This document shows positions 34,083 to 43,115 of a DNA stretch of 64,000 nt, in pieces. The position numbers and the translations under genes are program-made. This DNA comes from Bacillus subtilis (GTDB lineage: Bacteria; Pseudomonadota; Alphaproteobacteria; Rhizobiales; Rhizobiaceae). The stretch spans positions 1-64,000 of the forward strand of contig JAHREI010000001.1 of NCBI GenBank assembly GCA_021733665.1, read 5' to 3'. Position 1 is the stretch's first letter. Each line of letters starts with the position of its first letter. The notes under the pieces are model-generated. The model was not told the DNA's origin and ran no database searches. It was given only the letters and a program-made list of their open reading frames with translations.

Positions 34083-35263
34083 TGGCTCATTTCGCGCTGA
34101 AGAATATTTCCAAATCTTTCGGCGATCAGCACATTCTTAAAGATGTGACGATTGAAGCCGAAGACGGTGAATTCATTGCACTGGTCGGGCCTTCCGGTTG
34201 CGGAAAAAGCACCATCCTGCGTATTGCCGCAGGGTTAGAACATGCCGATGACGGTACGATTTGGCTGGGTGAACGTAATATCACCGCTGCCCATCCCTCC
34301 GACCGTAATATCGCAATGGTATTTCAGTCTTATGCACTCTATCCGCATCTGACTACTCGTGAGAATATTGCCGTGCCGCTCGCCATGCGCGATCTGAGCA
34401 CAATGGAACGCCTGCCACTGATCGGCAACTGGATGCCGGGTCAAGCGGCCAAGCGTGCCGCCATACAGCAACAGGTACAGGCAACGGCACAGAGTCTGAA
34501 AATCGACCATCTACTCGACCGCAAACCTGCGCAAATGTCCGGCGGTCAACGCCAGCGCGTGGCACTGGCACGCGCCATGGTGCGTCAGCCACAGGTCTTT
34601 CTGATGGATGAGCCGCTCTCTAATCTCGATGCCAATTTGCGCGTACATACCCGTGCCGAGATTGTCGAACTGCATCGCCGCGCCGGTGTGCCAAGTCTTT
34701 ATGTAACCCATGACCAGTCCGAAGCACTGAGCATGGCCGACCGCGTTGCTGTGATGATCGGCGGTCATCTGCTGCAAATCGATACACCGTCCGAGATCTA
34801 TAATAATCCGCGTCATATCGAGGTTGCCCGCTTCATCGGCAGTCCGAAAATCAATGTGCTCAATGCCCGTGCCAGCGATCAGGGCATTATTCATTTTGCC
34901 GGAAAGCCGATTTTAAATCAGGTTGATATTCATGCCGGTTCTGCGCTCAGCGTGGCTATCCGCCCCGAAGACCTGCAAATTCGCCGCGCTCATGATAAAC
35001 CCGCAGAAAGAATGATTTCAGCCACTGTGGCGCGTATCGAATTTCTCGGCTCCGAAGCGCTGGTCTATCTCAATACACCGGGTACACAGGAGTTACTTAC
35101 CGCACGTAGTACCCCTGCTTCTGTCGCAGAACTGCAACCGGATATGCCGGTGCATCTGACCTTTGAGCCGAATAAAGCCTTGCTGTTTGATACGGAAGGC
35201 CAGCGCCTGCGCAAACTTACCCATACAGTTACCGGTCGCATCAAGGCAGACAGCCATGTCTGA
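34082..35263 (+). CDS. ABC transporter ATP-binding protein (UgpC/MalK type)
   Basis: A 393-residue ATPase with a C-terminal TOBE/regulatory domain. Walker A GPSGCGKSTILRIAAGL, Q-loop FQSYALYPHLTTRENI, signature MSGGQRQRVALARAM, Walker B VFLMDEPLSNLDANLR. An extra stretch of about 15-20 residues, MERLPLIGNWMPGQAAKRAA, is inserted between the Q-loop and the signature in comparison with MalK. It powers the two permeases that follow. The substrate is likely a phospho-compound such as glycerol-3-phosphate or a diester. Confidence 0.92.
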   Translation: MAHFALKNISKSFGDQHILKDVTIEAEDGEFIALVGPSGCGKSTILRIAAGLEHADDGTIWLGERNITAAHPSDRNIAMVFQSYALYPHLTTRENIAVPLAMRDLSTMERLPLIGNWMPGQAAKRAAIQQQVQATAQSLKIDHLLDRKPAQMSGGQRQRVALARAMVRQPQVFLMDEPLSNLDANLRVHTRAEIVELHRRAGVPSLYVTHDQSEALSMADRVAVMIGGHLLQIDTPSEIYNNPRHIEVARFIGSPKINVLNARASDQGIIHFAGKPILNQVDIHAGSALSVAIRPEDLQIRRAHDKPAERMISATVARIEFLGSEALVYLNTPGTQELLTARSTPASVAELQPDMPVHLTFEPNKALLFDTEGQRLRKLTHTVTGRIKADSHV

Positions 35264-36188
35264 CATTGCACAAACCTTCTCCCCTGTAATGACCGCGCGT
35301 GAAGCAGCCAGTGCGGCGCGCAAACGTGAAGAGCGTATGGCGTGGAAACTGATGGCACCTGCTGTCTCGCTGGTGCTGTTGTTTATTCTGCTGCCGACAC
35401 TGGCTGTACTCTATCTCAGCTTCACCAATTTTGAACTCGGCTATGCGGATTACGAATTTATCGGTCTGGAAAACTACATTGAGCTTTTCAAGGATCGCAC
35501 ATTCCGCATTTCTCTGCAAAATACTGCACTCTATACGCTGATAGTTACACCGCTTTCCGTTTTTCTCGGATTAGGCGCAGCCTTGCTGATTGAAAGTGAA
35601 ACACGCGGCAAAGCCTTTTTCCGTACAGTCTATTTTCTGCCCGTTGCCTCGCTGCTCGTGGCTATGGCCACGGTCTGGCAATATCTGCTGCACCCGACAA
35701 TGGGACCGGTCAATGCCATGCTCGGCCTGTTAGGCATCGACGGACCGAACTGGCTCGGTAGTTCCTCCACCGTACTGCCAAGCCTTGCCATGATCGGTAT
35801 CTGGCAATCGGTCGGCTTCAATATGGTGTTGTTTCTCGCCGGTCTGACTGCCATTCCCCGAGAGTTGTATTCTGCCGCCGAAATGGATGGTGCCAAAAGT
35901 GCATGGGAGCGTTTCCGCTTAGTCACATGGCCGCTGCTCGGTCCCACCACCCTTTTTGTCATTACTATTAGCGTTATCAATTCCGTCAAAGTCTTTGAAT
36001 CGGTCAAAACCCTCACACAAGGCGGGCCGAACAAAGCGTCCGAAGTGCTGCTGCATACAATCTATCAGGAAGGCTTCGTGTTCCTGCGCGTCGGCTATGC
36101 CTCGGCCATGACCGTGATTTTCCTCATGGTGCTGATCGTAATGATGTTGTTGCAATATCGCGTGCTTGACCGCCGCGTGCATTATTAA
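35256..36188 (+). CDS. ABC sugar/phosphoester transporter permease (UgpA/MalF-like)
   Basis: A 310-residue permease with six membrane helices and the EAA motif EMDGAKSAWERFRLVTWPLLGP. It overlaps the ATPase stop by eight bases (ATGTCTGA), so translation is coupled; the much longer upstream frame is inside the ATPase gene. It forms the channel with the following permease. Confidence 0.93.
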   Translation: MSDIAQTFSPVMTAREAASAARKREERMAWKLMAPAVSLVLLFILLPTLAVLYLSFTNFELGYADYEFIGLENYIELFKDRTFRISLQNTALYTLIVTPLSVFLGLGAALLIESETRGKAFFRTVYFLPVASLLVAMATVWQYLLHPTMGPVNAMLGLLGIDGPNWLGSSSTVLPSLAMIGIWQSVGFNMVLFLAGLTAIPRELYSAAEMDGAKSAWERFRLVTWPLLGPTTLFVITISVINSVKVFESVKTLTQGGPNKASEVLLHTIYQEGFVFLRVGYASAMTVIFLMVLIVMMLLQYRVLDRRVHY

Positions 36189-36200
36189 GAGGCGGAAATC

Positions 36201-37022
36201 ATGTCAGTCTTACGTTTTACCCGCCTTGGGATCTTATCTCTCGGCGCCCTGTTATTCCTTGTGCCTTATATCTGGATGCTCTCCACGGCAGCCAAATCGC
36301 AATCGGATATTTTCTCGTCCTCGCTCAACCTTATTCCGCAGAACTGGGCACTGATTGAAAATATCGCCAAGGCCTTTTCCCGTGTGCCGATGGGGCAATT
36401 GCTGCTCAACGGTGTTCTGGTCTGTGCACTCATTCTGGTGGTTCAGGTTATCATCGCTATCCCTTGCGCCTATGCCATGGCCAAACTGCGCTTTCGCGCG
36501 GCACAAGTGATGATGAGCGCCGTGATGCTCGGTCTGCTGGTGCCGATCCATGCCACAGCCCTGCCTTTCTACTTAGGCTTTGAGCGTACTGGTTTGCTCA
36601 ACACCTATTTCGCCATCAGCGCACCATTCTTCATCTCGGTGTTCGGCATCTTCCTGTTTCTGCAGTTTTTCCGCTCGATGCCTGATGATCTGATTAATGC
36701 CGCCCGTCTCGACGGCATGTCGGAAACCGGCATTGTCGCCCGTGTTATTGTGCCGAATGCATGGCCTGCAATTACTGCCTTCGCGATTTTCTCAGTGGTT
36801 GCCCACTGGAACGATCTGTTCTGGCCGCTGATCGTAGTGACCGGTATGGAAAAAGCCACGCCACCGCTGGGTCTGCTCTATTTCCGTGCGGCTGAAGCCG
36901 GTGATGACTATGGCGCGCTGATGGCCGCCACGCTGATTATCACGCTGCCTCTTGTTCTTGCCTTTCTTGCCGCGCAGCGCCGCTTCATAGAAGGCATCAC
37001 CATGACCGGCCTCAAAGGCTGA
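36201..37022 (+). CDS. ABC sugar/phosphoester transporter permease (UgpE/MalG-like)
   Basis: A 273-residue permease with six helices and the EAA loop AARLDGMSETGIVARVIVPNAWP. It begins 12 bp after the previous gene, with a ribosome site. Together with the first permease it forms the importer channel. Confidence 0.93.
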   Translation: MSVLRFTRLGILSLGALLFLVPYIWMLSTAAKSQSDIFSSSLNLIPQNWALIENIAKAFSRVPMGQLLLNGVLVCALILVVQVIIAIPCAYAMAKLRFRAAQVMMSAVMLGLLVPIHATALPFYLGFERTGLLNTYFAISAPFFISVFGIFLFLQFFRSMPDDLINAARLDGMSETGIVARVIVPNAWPAITAFAIFSVVAHWNDLFWPLIVVTGMEKATPPLGLLYFRAAEAGDDYGALMAATLIITLPLVLAFLAAQRRFIEGITMTGLKG

Positions 37023-37070
37023 TCCCTCTCCCCTGCAACGCTCTTCCTCCCCGCATTTACGGAGCCCGTA

Positions 37071-38336
37071 ATGACATTCTTCTCCCGCTCACTGACTGCT
37101 GCCGCAATTCTGACCGGCCTGTGCAGCACAGCTCTCGCAGAAACCACGCTCAATGTGCATTATCCGATGCCGGGTTTCTTTCAGGATGTGATGGCCAATA
37201 TTTCCAAGAAATTCATGGAAGAAAATCCGGACATCAAAATCCACTTCGTCAATCCGTCCGCGACCTATGAAGACGGCATTCAGCTGATTATGCGCCAGAA
37301 CGGCACCGCTGAACTGCCGGATGTCACCTTTACCGGTCTGAACCGTCTGCGTATTTTGAGTGAACGTAATATCGGCCTTGATCTGAAGCCTCTGATTGAG
37401 AAAGAAGCCGATTTTGACAAGCAGGGTTTCACGCAAACTATTCTGAACCTTGCCAAGGTCGGTGACCGTCAGGTTGGTCTGGCTTTCGCCACCTCCAATC
37501 CGATCATGTATTACAATGCGGATCTGTTTAAAAAAGTCGGCGAAAATCCGGATACGCCTCCGGCAACATGGGATGATGTCATCCGCATCGGCGGTAAGAT
37601 CAAAGCGCTGGGCAACGGCGTTCAGGGTATCGATTTCCGCTGGCAGGGCGATGACTGGATGTTCTCCGCGCTGTTATTCGGTGCCGGTGGTCAGATGCTT
37701 TCCGATGATGAAAAACAGGTTACCTTTAACGGCGCTGAAGGCGAAGCTGCATTTAAACTACTCGACCGCATGGTGAAAGAAGGCGGTCTGCCGGTTCTCA
37801 CCAAAGAGGCCGGTGAACAAGCCTTTGCCGCCGGTAATGTCGGTTTTTCCTTCCAGACTACGGGCGCCTTGCGCAATACAATCAAAAATGTCGGCGATAA
37901 ATTCGACATGCGTACAGCCAAAATTCCGCTGCTTAATCCTGAAAAAGGTCGTCTGCCAACCGGCGGCAATGCCGTTGTTATCCTGACATCTGATGATGCC
38001 AAGATTAATGCTGCGTGGAAATTTGCCAAATTCGCTGCCGGTCCTTACGGCGCATCCGTTGTCGTGCCGGGCACCGGCTATGTGCCGAATAATGAGCTGG
38101 CCGCCAAGTCCGATGAATATCTCGGCAAATTCTATGACGAAAACCCGCTGTTCAAAGCTGGTCTGAGCCAGATGAATATTATGGTACCTTGGTATGCTTT
38201 CCCGGGCTCCAACGGCGTAAAGGTCACCCAGACAATTGTTGATAATCTGTCCCGCGTTGTCGAACAGAAAACAACACCGGAAGAAGCACTGGCAGATACG
38301 GCCGATGAAGTGAAAAAGCTGCTGCCACGCCGCTAA
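37071..38336 (+). CDS. extracellular solute-binding protein (UgpB-like, family 1)
   Basis: A 421-residue periplasmic binding protein. The signal peptide MTFFSRSLTAAAILTGLCSTALA is cleaved near residue 23. The mature part shows the family 1 layout, with NPIMYYNADLFKKVG and TWDDVIRIGGKIKAL segments and a long C-terminal tail ending ADEVKKLLPRR. UgpB-like proteins bind glycerol-3-phosphate or glycerophosphocholine, and the adjoining phosphodiesterase fits that. It ends the operon, followed by a terminator. Confidence 0.92.
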   Translation: MTFFSRSLTAAAILTGLCSTALAETTLNVHYPMPGFFQDVMANISKKFMEENPDIKIHFVNPSATYEDGIQLIMRQNGTAELPDVTFTGLNRLRILSERNIGLDLKPLIEKEADFDKQGFTQTILNLAKVGDRQVGLAFATSNPIMYYNADLFKKVGENPDTPPATWDDVIRIGGKIKALGNGVQGIDFRWQGDDWMFSALLFGAGGQMLSDDEKQVTFNGAEGEAAFKLLDRMVKEGGLPVLTKEAGEQAFAAGNVGFSFQTTGALRNTIKNVGDKFDMRTAKIPLLNPEKGRLPTGGNAVVILTSDDAKINAAWKFAKFAAGPYGASVVVPGTGYVPNNELAAKSDEYLGKFYDENPLFKAGLSQMNIMVPWYAFPGSNGVKVTQTIVDNLSRVVEQKTTPEEALADTADEVKKLLPRR

Positions 38337-38355
38337 TGACACCTGACAAGGCTGA

Positions 38356-38385
38356 AGCCGGCAGTTTTAAACTGCCGGTTTTTTC
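38356..38385 (+). terminator. terminator after the phosphoester ABC operon
   Basis: CCGGCAGTTT (38358-38367) and AAACTGCCGG (38369-38378) followed by Ts. The stem overlaps the last codons of the convergent EamA gene. Confidence 0.85.
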
Positions 38386-39254
38386 TTTTGCCCTGTACGC
38401 TGTAATGTCGCCAGCGCCACACCGAAAGTGGTCAGCACCATGCCGATGATCTGCACCAGCGTCAACGTTTCACCAAACAGCAGATAGGCCATAATCGCCG
38501 CTGTTCCCGGTACCAGATAAAAGAACGACGCAACTTTTGAGACTTCACCCTGCCCGATCAGGATCAGCAGCAGCAAAATTGCACCGATCGACAAAACCAG
38601 CACCAGCCAAACCATCGCAAACAGCAGTTCACCGGACCAGATCACGGTCTGTGTTTCAAAGCCGAGTGACAAGAGACCGGTCAGAATACCCGCCGCGATA
38701 TATTGCACGGTCGTACCGGTTTTCAGATCAATTTTCACCGCAAAGCGTTTTTGCCATACCGTACCGATACTGATCGCCATAACCGCAGCCAGCGCCGCAC
38801 TCAATGTCGCCGGATTAATACCGCCGGAGCTGAGCGAAAATTTCGGCGCAACCACCAGCGCCACACCGCAAAAGCCAATCAACAGCCCCAGCCATTGGCG
38901 CGGCAAGACTGTCTCACGCAAAAATAAAGCAGCAATCAAAGTGGTAATCAGCGGCTGCAAGCCGGACACCAACGCCGTCATCCCCGCAGGCAAACCGTGA
39001 CGCACCGCCCAGAACACGCCGGAGAGATAAATCCCGTGGATGAGACAGCCGACAATTGCCGCATTCACAAGCCCGCGCCTGTCCGGCCAGCGGGCACCGG
39101 TTGCCAGTGCCCAGACTGCCAGAATAATCGCAGCAATGAAAAACCGTGCCGTCATGAACCAGAAAGGCTCGGCATAGGGCATGGCAAAACCGGCACCGAT
39201 AAAACCGGTTGCCCAGAGAAAGACGAATAAAGCGGGGAAATATTTGACTGGCAT
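38367..39254 (-). CDS. EamA/DMT family transporter
   Basis: A 295-residue member of the drug/metabolite transporter superfamily with ten predicted helices in two EamA repeats (ALFVFLWATGFIGAGFAMPY at the start; the second repeat begins about residue 150). Its stop codon lies inside the terminator hairpin of the convergent ABC operon, so the two 3' ends overlap. Substrate unknown; these proteins usually export amino acids or related metabolites. Confidence 0.9.
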   Translation of the reverse strand: MPVKYFPALFVFLWATGFIGAGFAMPYAEPFWFMTARFFIAAIILAVWALATGARWPDRRGLVNAAIVGCLIHGIYLSGVFWAVRHGLPAGMTALVSGLQPLITTLIAALFLRETVLPRQWLGLLIGFCGVALVVAPKFSLSSGGINPATLSAALAAVMAISIGTVWQKRFAVKIDLKTGTTVQYIAAGILTGLLSLGFETQTVIWSGELLFAMVWLVLVLSIGAILLLLILIGQGEVSKVASFFYLVPGTAAIMAYLLFGETLTLVQIIGMVLTTFGVALATLQRTGQKKKPAV

Positions 39255-39359
39255 GATCTGTATCTGTTTCGAAACAATCTACTCGGCTTATCCCTGCTGC
39301 TGCGCCGCGCCAAGCGTTAAACGCTTGCCAATCACTTTTGGCTTTGCCATGAAGCATGA

Positions 39360-39860
39360 ATGACACACTCCGATGAAAACAAAACCATCTGCATTTATGT
39401 CGATGCCGATGCCTGTCCGGTTAAAAACGAGATCTACAAAGTTGCTGAGCGCCACAGCATCAGAACCTTTGTCGTTGCCAACAGCTATATCGCCATTCCC
39501 CGTGATGAACCGCTGATTGAACGTGTGATCGTCCCTGCCGGTCTGGATGTTGCCGATGACTGGATTGCCGAGCGGTCACGTGCCGGTTGCATTGTTATCA
39601 CAGCGGATATTCCTTTGGCGCATCGGGGAGTCACCGCCGGTGCGGTGGTTATCGCACCGGATGGCCGCCTGTTCAGCGCCGCCAATATCGGCAATATTCT
39701 TGCAACCCGCAATCTGATGGATGAGCTGCGCTCCGCCAATCCGGTATCTGCCGGTCAGTTTGGTGGCGCAAAACCATTTTCAGCCCGCGACCGCTCCGCA
39801 TTTCTCTCAGCACTTGATCTCGCAATTGTGCGTCTGAAACGCGACGGCTTCACTACATAA
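39360..39860 (+). CDS. YaiI/YqxD family protein (DUF188)
   Basis: A 166-residue protein of the UPF0178 family, beginning with the acidic core [20 protein letters not shown] and later [20 protein letters not shown], which together look like a PIN-like or nuclease-type metal site. The family is widespread and has no established function. Confidence 0.92.
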   Translation: MTHSDENKTICIYVDADACPVKNEIYKVAERHSIRTFVVANSYIAIPRDEPLIERVIVPAGLDVADDWIAERSRAGCIVITADIPLAHRGVTAGAVVIAPDGRLFSAANIGNILATRNLMDELRSANPVSAGQFGGAKPFSARDRSAFLSALDLAIVRLKRDGFTT

Positions 39861-39865
39861 GCGGA

Positions 39866-40486
39866 TCAGTTGGCACGCATCGTTGCTGTCGCCACACCGG
39901 CACCGATCAGCAATGTGCCGCCGGTGCGGTTGAAAGCACGCAAAATCCGCGGGCTCTTAAACAGTGACCGTGCGCGATGCGCTACAAAGGCATAAAGAAA
40001 CGCATTGCTGAAAGACAGCACCAGAAATGTTGCTTCAAAAATCAGCATCTGCGTCCAGAAATCGCCATGCCGGTTGAGAAATTGCGGCAGAAACGCCACG
40101 AAAAATGTAATGCTTTTCGGATTAAGGGAAGTTACCAACCATGCATGTGTCAGCATTTTCAATGGTGACACATCTGCTGTTCGCGCTTCCGCCTGCATAG
40201 TGGCACCGGAGCGGAATAATTTAATACCAAGCCAGATCAGATAGGCAGCACCCAGCCATTTCACGATTGTAAAGATAGTGGCCGATGCTGCCAGCAGCGC
40301 TCCAATGCCAAGCATAGACAGCGTCATGGCAGTAAAGTCACCCAGCGCCACACCGGCAGCCATAGGCATGGCGGTGCGCCAGCCCTGCCCCAAGGCATAG
40401 GAAACCACCAATAAAATTGTTGGCCCCGGTATCACCAGCAACACGATTGATGCAGCCGTAAAGGCAAACCAGACATCCAGCCCCAT
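39866..40486 (-). CDS. LysE family translocator (amino acid exporter)
   Basis: A 206-residue RhtB/LysE exporter with about six helices. IPGPTILLVVSYALGQGW (about 20-37) is the conserved start of the family, and WLGAAYLIWLGIKLFRSG and NPKSITFFVAFLPQF are later hallmarks. I chose the ATG at 40486, which has a GGGGGAG ribosome site; a 19-residue longer frame exists. The gene converges closely with the DUF188 gene (5 bp between stops). Confidence 0.9.
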   Translation of the reverse strand: MGLDVWFAFTAASIVLLVIPGPTILLVVSYALGQGWRTAMPMAAGVALGDFTAMTLSMLGIGALLAASATIFTIVKWLGAAYLIWLGIKLFRSGATMQAEARTADVSPLKMLTHAWLVTSLNPKSITFFVAFLPQFLNRHGDFWTQMLIFEATFLVLSFSNAFLYAFVAHRARSLFKSPRILRAFNRTGGTLLIGAGVATATMRAN

Positions 40487-40567
40487 TGGAAAACTCCCCC
40501 GAAAAAGTGATCTGAGCAGAATTATATCACTCTGTAAAATCACTTTTCCGGAAAAGCAGTTTCGTCT

Positions 40568-41302
40568 TTAGCGGCGCAAATTCTTTGCAACATTCACCAG
40601 ATTAACCGCATCCGGTCCTGCCCAATGTGCGGGTCCGTTCATTGCCGCAATCTGACAACCGGTTTCATCAATCAGCAACGTTACAGGCAAACCAAAAGCC
40701 AAACCTCTGCGTTTCAGATCATTAAAGACGGTCAGACTGGCATCGCGATAGAAGCCGAGCTTTTCAACGCCGATTTCATTGAGGAAGTTCTTAGGCTTGG
40801 AGATATCACCGGTATCGATATTCAGTGCCACCACTTCAAAGTCGTCACTGCCCTGCTCAGCCTGTAACTTATCCAGAGCGGGCATTTCCTCGCGACACGG
40901 TGCACACCAGCTTGCCCAGAGGTTAACCAGCAGGGTTTTGCCCTTCATATCGCCGATAGTGGTTTTTGAACTGTCAGGGGCATCAAATTGCAAATATGTC
41001 AGCAAAGCAGGCTTATCCGATGGCTGCATTGCGGCAACGTCACCGGTTGCAGCAGCCGACAATTTAGCTAACTGCTCCTGATTTAATGCACATTTTGCAT
41101 CATCTCCGGTGCTTGCTGCGGCATTACTCGCCGTATTCTGTGTCGGAACAACATTGCCAGAAGGCGGTTCCATCACGTATACCGCTATGGCACCGGCCAG
41201 AAGTCCGGCGATACCGGCAAACAAAATCATCTTCGGACTGATTGCGCTTTTCGGTTTCGTCTTTTTATTGTCTTCGGCCATTGTATCGTTCTTTTTACTC
41301 AT
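40568..41302 (-). CDS. TlpA-like membrane-anchored thioredoxin
   Basis: A 244-residue periplasmic thiol-disulfide protein anchored by one helix (about residues 25-43). The thioredoxin domain carries the SWCAPC active site (Cys133/Cys136) and a further cysteine (Cys71) upstream of the domain. TlpA reduces Cu-site cysteines for cytochrome oxidase assembly, and CycY/ResA-type proteins reduce apo-cytochrome c; which role applies here is not evident. The start is only 24 bp from argH, so the two promoters must overlap the other gene's 5' end; an in-frame ATG at 41281 would widen the gap. Confidence 0.9.
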   Translation of the reverse strand: MSKKNDTMAEDNKKTKPKSAISPKMILFAGIAGLLAGAIAVYVMEPPSGNVVPTQNTASNAAASTGDDAKCALNQEQLAKLSAAATGDVAAMQPSDKPALLTYLQFDAPDSSKTTIGDMKGKTLLVNLWASWCAPCREEMPALDKLQAEQGSDDFEVVALNIDTGDISKPKNFLNEIGVEKLGFYRDASLTVFNDLKRRGLAFGLPVTLLIDETGCQIAAMNGPAHWAGPDAVNLVNVAKNLRR

Positions 41303-41326
41303 AGTTCCGGCTCAGGGCATAAGCGC

Positions 41327-42727
41327 ATGACGACAGAAAAATCCAGCAACCAAATGTGGGGTGGCCGCTTCGCCTCAGGTCCCTCTGCCATTATGGAAGA
41401 GATTAATGCTTCGATCGGTTATGACCGCAAGCTCTATGCACAGGACATTGCCGGATCGCTGGCGCATGCTGCCATGCTTGCCAAGACCGGCATCATCTCT
41501 GCAGATGATCACAAACAGATCTCCGATGGTCTCAATACCATATTAGCCGAGATCGAAAATGGCAAATTTACCTTCTCGCGTAAGCTTGAAGACATCCATA
41601 TGAATGTGGAAGCCCGTCTGGCTGATCTGATTGGCGCTCCGGCCGGTCGTTTGCATACGGCACGCTCGCGCAACGATCAGGTCGCTCTCGATTTCCGTCT
41701 CTGGGTCAAGAATGAGCTGGAAAAAACCGCTGCCTCGCTGAAAATCCTGATCGAAGCCTTCCTGATCCGTGCAGAAGAGCACGCGGCAACAGTTATGCCG
41801 GGCTTCACCCATTTGCAGACCGCACAGCCGGTAACCTTCGGTCATCATTGCATGGCCTATGTGGAAATGTTCGGCCGCGATCTCTCCCGCGTACGCGATG
41901 CGATTGAACGTATGAATGAAAGCCCGCTCGGCGCGGCAGCGCTGGCCGGCACCGGTTTCCCGATCGACCGCCACATGACTGCCGAAGCGCTTGGCTTCCG
42001 CGAACCAACCCGTAATTCTATCGACAGCGTTTCCGACCGCGACTATGCGCTGGAATTCCTGTCGATTGCTTCGATCTGCGCAACGCATCTGTCCCGCTTA
42101 GCAGAAGAAATCGTGATCTGGTCAACCTCGCAGTTCAATTTCATCCGCCTGTCCGATGCTTTCTCCACCGGCTCATCCATCATGCCGCAGAAGAAGAATC
42201 CGGACGCCGCTGAACTGGTACGCGCCAAAACCGGCCGTATCACCGGCTCACTGGTCGGCCTGCTGATGGTGATGAAAGGCCTGCCTCTGGCCTATTCCAA
42301 AGATATGCAGGAAGACAAAGAAGCTGTTTTTGATGCAGCCGAATCCATTGAGCTGGCACTTGCAGCCATGAGCGGTATGGTTTCCGACCTCACCGTGATT
42401 GAAGCCTCGATGAAAAAGGCTGCCGGTTCCGGTTACTCCACTGCGACTGACCTCGCCGACTGGCTGGTGCGTGAGCTTGGCCTGCCATTCCGTGAAGCGC
42501 ATCACGTGACCGGCCGTGCCGTTGCACTGGCAGAATCGAAGAAGGTTGACCTGTCCAAACTGACACTGGAAGACATGCAGTCGATCCATCCGCAGATTAC
42601 TGAAGCCGTCTTCGGTTTCCTCACTGTGGATAAATCTGTGAAAAGCCGCCAGTCTTTCGGTGGTACTGCACCGCAGGAAGTGCGCCGTCAGATCAAATAC
42701 TGGAAAAAACGCCTGATTAAGGCCTGA
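41327..42727 (+). CDS. argH: argininosuccinate lyase
   Basis: A 466-residue enzyme that splits argininosuccinate into arginine and fumarate, the last step of arginine synthesis. The fumarase-superfamily signature [20 protein letters not shown], the N-terminal [18 protein letters not shown] and [17 protein letters not shown] (active-site region) are all present. It is divergent from the TlpA-like gene and ended by a terminator. Confidence 0.97.
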   Translation: MTTEKSSNQMWGGRFASGPSAIMEEINASIGYDRKLYAQDIAGSLAHAAMLAKTGIISADDHKQISDGLNTILAEIENGKFTFSRKLEDIHMNVEARLADLIGAPAGRLHTARSRNDQVALDFRLWVKNELEKTAASLKILIEAFLIRAEEHAATVMPGFTHLQTAQPVTFGHHCMAYVEMFGRDLSRVRDAIERMNESPLGAAALAGTGFPIDRHMTAEALGFREPTRNSIDSVSDRDYALEFLSIASICATHLSRLAEEIVIWSTSQFNFIRLSDAFSTGSSIMPQKKNPDAAELVRAKTGRITGSLVGLLMVMKGLPLAYSKDMQEDKEAVFDAAESIELALAAMSGMVSDLTVIEASMKKAAGSGYSTATDLADWLVRELGLPFREAHHVTGRAVALAESKKVDLSKLTLEDMQSIHPQITEAVFGFLTVDKSVKSRQSFGGTAPQEVRRQIKYWKKRLIKA

Positions 42728-42744
42728 TCCGTCAGACTGAAGAT

Positions 42745-42773
42745 AAACGGAACCGTAATACGGTTCCGTTTTC
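42745..42773 (+). terminator. terminator after argH
   Basis: AAACGGAACCG and CGGTTCCGTTT arms with a T-containing tail. Confidence 0.82.
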
Positions 42774-42916
42774 CATTTCTTCAAAGATTTGTGTTCGCAT
42801 CTGAACAGTTTGCGTTAGTCTGCAATTCAGTTAAAACTGTGTGCTCATGCACACGCTAAGACTGTGCTCTCATACACACGGCTTTCCGGCCAAACACCAA
42901 TTTCAGGATATATTTG

Positions 42917-43099
42917 ATGAATAGCCGCGTATTCATGACCTCTGTGATTATGCTTGTTGCCGTTGGCAGCATTGTAACCGGCTGCGGACGTCGCGGCGCG
43001 CTGGAAGCACCTGCCAATGCTACCGTGCATGACGACTGGCGCAAACAAGATCAAAAAGCTGTCGAAGAAAAACCATTTATTCTGGATAAGCTGATCTGA
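42917..43099 (+). CDS. lptM: small lipoprotein, LptM/YifL-like
   Basis: A 60-residue lipoprotein. The lipobox is VTGC with the lipid-anchored Cys at residue 23, and is followed by GRRGALEAP, close to the C-G-x-x-G-x-L-x-x-P pattern of LptM. LptM helps the outer-membrane LPS translocon LptDE mature. A good site, TCAGGA, lies upstream of the ATG; a TTG one codon earlier is not needed. It sits between argH and the TIGR02302 gene. In many relatives lysA follows at this point (from memory); here it does not. Confidence 0.82.
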   Translation: MNSRVFMTSVIMLVAVGSIVTGCGRRGALEAPANATVHDDWRKQDQKAVEEKPFILDKLI

Positions 43100-43115
43100 T
43101 CGCATTACCAGAAAA

